From the NCBI GenBank assembly GCA_007120745.1, contig SKNC01000070.1:1-7105 (forward strand): 7,105 nucleotides of DNA. Direction: 5' to 3'. The notes below the pieces were generated by a model. It saw only the letters and a program-made list of their open reading frames with translations, was not told the origin of the DNA and did no database searches. This DNA comes from Bacillota bacterium. Its GTDB lineage: Bacteria > Bacillota > Dethiobacteria > SKNC01. The number at the start of each line of letters is the position of its first letter. Position 1 is the first letter of the stretch. The position numbers were made by a program, and so were the translations under genes. Shown here piece after piece: positions 5,515 through 7,105 of this stretch.

Positions 5515-6276
5515 ATGTCACAGAAAATTCCCCGATTTATATTGAACCGGACCAAAAAAGCCCTGCTGGACTACGAAATGATTCAGCAGGGGGACCGAAT
5601 TGCCGTAGGAGTTTCCGGCGGAAAGGATAGCCTGATTTTACTGATGGTGCTCCGTTATTTACAGAAGTCCTTGAGAGAATTGGATTTCAAGCTGTGGGCC
5701 GTAACTGTTAACCTGGGCTGGGAAGTGGACTTCAGCCCCCTGGCCCGTTTTTGTGACAGCATCGAAGTTCCCTATGAACAGGTGGATACCCGAATCGGAC
5801 CCATCATTTTTGAAACCCGAAAGGAGAAAAACCCCTGCGCCCTGTGTTCCCGGATGCGCCGGGGGGCCCTGGATGACCGGGCCAAAGAATTGGAATGCAA
5901 TAAAGTGGCCCTGGGACATAACCTGGATGATGCCATAGAAACCCTTTTCATGAGCATGTTCTACGAAGGAAGAACCCGAACCTTTCTGCCCCGGAGCTAC
6001 CTGGACCGGAAGGATCTTACCCTGATCCGTCCCCTGGTGTATGTTCCGGAGAAAAACCTGGGAATCATGGCAAAAGAAAAAGCCCTGCCGGTGATGAAAA
6101 ATCCCTGTCCCGCTGCAGGGAAAACCCGAAGGCAGACGGTCAAGGAAATTATTGAGCATGTAGAGGAGAAGATTCCCCGGGTGAAACACCGGCTGTGGTT
6201 GGCCCTGCAGCGCATTGAAACAGACTTTCTGTGGCCAGACCTGGAAAGTGCGGATTTTGAAGAGGACGAGGAATAG
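5515..6276 (+). CDS. TtcA-family tRNA 2-thiocytidine-type ATP pyrophosphatase
   Basis: An adenylating enzyme of the PP-loop superfamily; the named family member TtcA thiolates cytidine 32 of tRNA using an iron-sulfur cluster. Visible are the PP-loop SGGKDS (34-39), the Cys pair C108-x2-C111 in NPCALCSRMRRG, the LGHNLDD segment (133-139), and a third Cys198 in NPCP followed by a TRRQ-type motif. Three cysteines so spaced correspond to the [4Fe-4S] ligands of E. coli TtcA. The 253 residues are shorter than the E. coli protein, and the C-terminus ends in a run of acidic residues. The start ATG has AAGGAGA about 5 nt upstream. It is divergent from cbiMQO and has no obvious partner. The family assignment is firm; the exact tRNA target in Firmicutes is not, since homologues in these bacteria may act at other positions, so the symbol is left empty. 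Confidence 0.88.
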   Translation: MSQKIPRFILNRTKKALLDYEMIQQGDRIAVGVSGGKDSLILLMVLRYLQKSLRELDFKLWAVTVNLGWEVDFSPLARFCDSIEVPYEQVDTRIGPIIFETRKEKNPCALCSRMRRGALDDRAKELECNKVALGHNLDDAIETLFMSMFYEGRTRTFLPRSYLDRKDLTLIRPLVYVPEKNLGIMAKEKALPVMKNPCPAAGKTRRQTVKEIIEHVEEKIPRVKHRLWLALQRIETDFLWPDLESADFEEDEE

Positions 6277-6296
6277 CCCCTCCTCCGGTGAAAAGT

Positions 6297-6323
6297 AAGA
6301 CAGAAGAACCGTCCCCCTGTCTT
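6297..6323. repeat. REP-like palindromic element
   Basis: AAGACAG (6297-6303) and CTGTCTT (6317-6323) are perfect 7-bp inverted arms around a 13-nt centre. On the minus strand the centre reads GGGGACGGTTCTT. From memory, this GGGGACGGTTC core between GACAG-type arms is a dispersed repeat in many bacterial genomes, linked to REP-associated Y1 transposases (RAYT/TnpREP). Only one copy lies in this window, so the repeat status rests on recall. It sits between ttcA and the hydrolase gene and could also mark the 3' end of the ttcA transcript, although no T-run follows. Confidence 0.55.
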
Positions 6324-6353
6324 CCTGTGCTGTATTTGATAGGAGTGATTTGT

Positions 6354-7105
6354 ATGTATTCAAAATCCAGGGAATCCTCATTCACCCTGTCCCTTACGGA
6401 GAGGGATACCAGCAAAGATATTATCATCCAGGGAAAGTCATTTTTCCCTGAGGGATTACCTTTCCAAAAAGAAAATGGGGAAAGCTCCCTCTTCCCCACC
6501 CTGTGCCTGTGCCACGGAATTCCCGGGGGGACTCCAACAACAGATCTCTCCAGAAGCAGTCCCGATCCGGATTTTCCCCAAAGCTACCCGGAACTGGCCC
6601 AATGGTTCAGCCGGCAGGGCTTCGCTGCCTTTACCTTTAATTTCAGGGGCACCGGGGAAAGCGGCGGGAACTTTGATTTATGGGAATGGACCAGCGACCT
6701 TCAGGCGGTAATTCAGTTTTTGCGGCAGCATCCCGGGGTAGACCGGGAGCGTGTTTTCCTGGTAGGGTTCAGCGCAGGGGCCGCCGTATCTCTTTATGCT
6801 GCTTCCCGGGACCCGGAGATTGCCGGGGTGGTTTCCCTGGCCAGTCCGGCTGACTTTCGGCTGCTGATTAATGAGAACAATCTGCAGGAGGTTCTGAAGG
6901 ACCTGAGAACCCTGGGGGTTCTTCGGGACCCGGATTTTCCCCCGGACCCCACTGCCTGGATGAACAGGGCTTTAGACCTTCAACCCCGGGAATACATAGG
7001 TGAACTGTCCCCCAGGCCGGTGCTGATTATTCATGGGGAAGCGGATGAGCTGATTCCTACGGAGCACGCCCGGCAGCTGTACCAGGCTGCCTCTCACCCC
7101 AGGGA
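6354..7105 (+). CDS. Alpha/beta hydrolase, 3'-truncated by window end
   Basis: An open frame of 250 codons with no stop before the end. It starts at ATG 6354, which has AGGAG (6341-6345) 8 nt upstream. The alpha/beta hydrolase fold is shown by the oxyanion-hole HGIPGG (54-59), the strand-turn FNFRGTGESGG (95-105), the nucleophile elbow GFSAG (138-142) with Ser140, and the acid-bearing HGEADELIP (228-236) with Asp231. The catalytic His is expected just beyond the window. It resembles esterase/aminopeptidase-type soluble hydrolases; the substrate is unknown. There is no signal peptide, so it is probably cytoplasmic. The first 45 residues and a Pro/Ser/Asp-rich stretch (60-75) after the oxyanion strand look poorly conserved. 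It is 77 bp after the ttcA-family gene, with the REP-like palindrome between them, so cotranscription is uncertain. Confidence 0.88.
   Translation, partial: MYSKSRESSFTLSLTERDTSKDIIIQGKSFFPEGLPFQKENGESSLFPTLCLCHGIPGGTPTTDLSRSSPDPDFPQSYPELAQWFSRQGFAAFTFNFRGTGESGGNFDLWEWTSDLQAVIQFLRQHPGVDRERVFLVGFSAGAAVSLYAASRDPEIAGVVSLASPADFRLLINENNLQEVLKDLRTLGVLRDPDFPPDPTAWMNRALDLQPREYIGELSPRPVLIIHGEADELIPTEHARQLYQAASHPR

Noticed and set aside
5659..6381. 240-codon minus-strand frame opposite the TtcA-family gene
   Set aside because: It overlaps a strongly supported gene, runs across the REP-like repeat, and has no domain or ribosome binding site.

Overview
The window looks like a chromosomal segment of an endospore-forming Firmicute of the class Clostridia. 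The reasons are the strong AGGAGG-type ribosome binding sites, TTG and GTG start codons, AT-rich intergenic DNA around moderately GC-rich genes, a dipicolinate synthase subunit B homologue, and a sigma-K-like sporulation promoter. I cannot name the species from the sequence.

Layout, left to right. Positions 1-122 are a gene-poor tail with two palindromes and the terminator of gap. A single-gene gap (glyceraldehyde-3-phosphate dehydrogenase, minus strand, 123-1145) is divergent from dapB (4-hydroxy-tetrahydrodipicolinate reductase, plus strand, 1294-2082). Downstream of dapB is a short, divergent homologue of SpoVFB/DpaB (2182-2790). It has its own sigma-K-like promoter, embedded in a hairpin that looks like the dapB terminator. 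A metal ECF transporter operon, cbiM-cbiQ-cbiO (minus strand, 5310 down to 2898), converges on it. Divergent from cbiM is a TtcA-family tRNA thiolation enzyme (5515-6276, plus). A 27-bp REP-like palindrome follows (6297-6323). Last is an alpha/beta hydrolase (6354 onward, plus) cut by the window end.

How the genes relate. DapB and dipicolinate synthase compete for the same lysine-pathway intermediate: one leads to diaminopimelate and lysine for peptidoglycan, the other to dipicolinate for the spore core. Their adjacency therefore marks a metabolic branch point. The usual SpoVFA/DpaA partner is absent beside the B-like gene, and that protein has lost most of the flavin-binding motifs I remember for the family.

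The most notable region is 2134-2203. A sigma-K -35/-10 pair lies across a hairpin whose 3' arm is the ribosome binding site of the SpoVFB-like gene. Read-through RNA from dapB would form the hairpin, with termination and/or site occlusion. RNA started at the sporulation promoter would lack the 5' arm and leave the site free. The other points of interest are a His/Cys-rich loop in CbiM, an operator-like inverted repeat centred on the cbiM -10 box, and an altered active-site motif in GAPDH.
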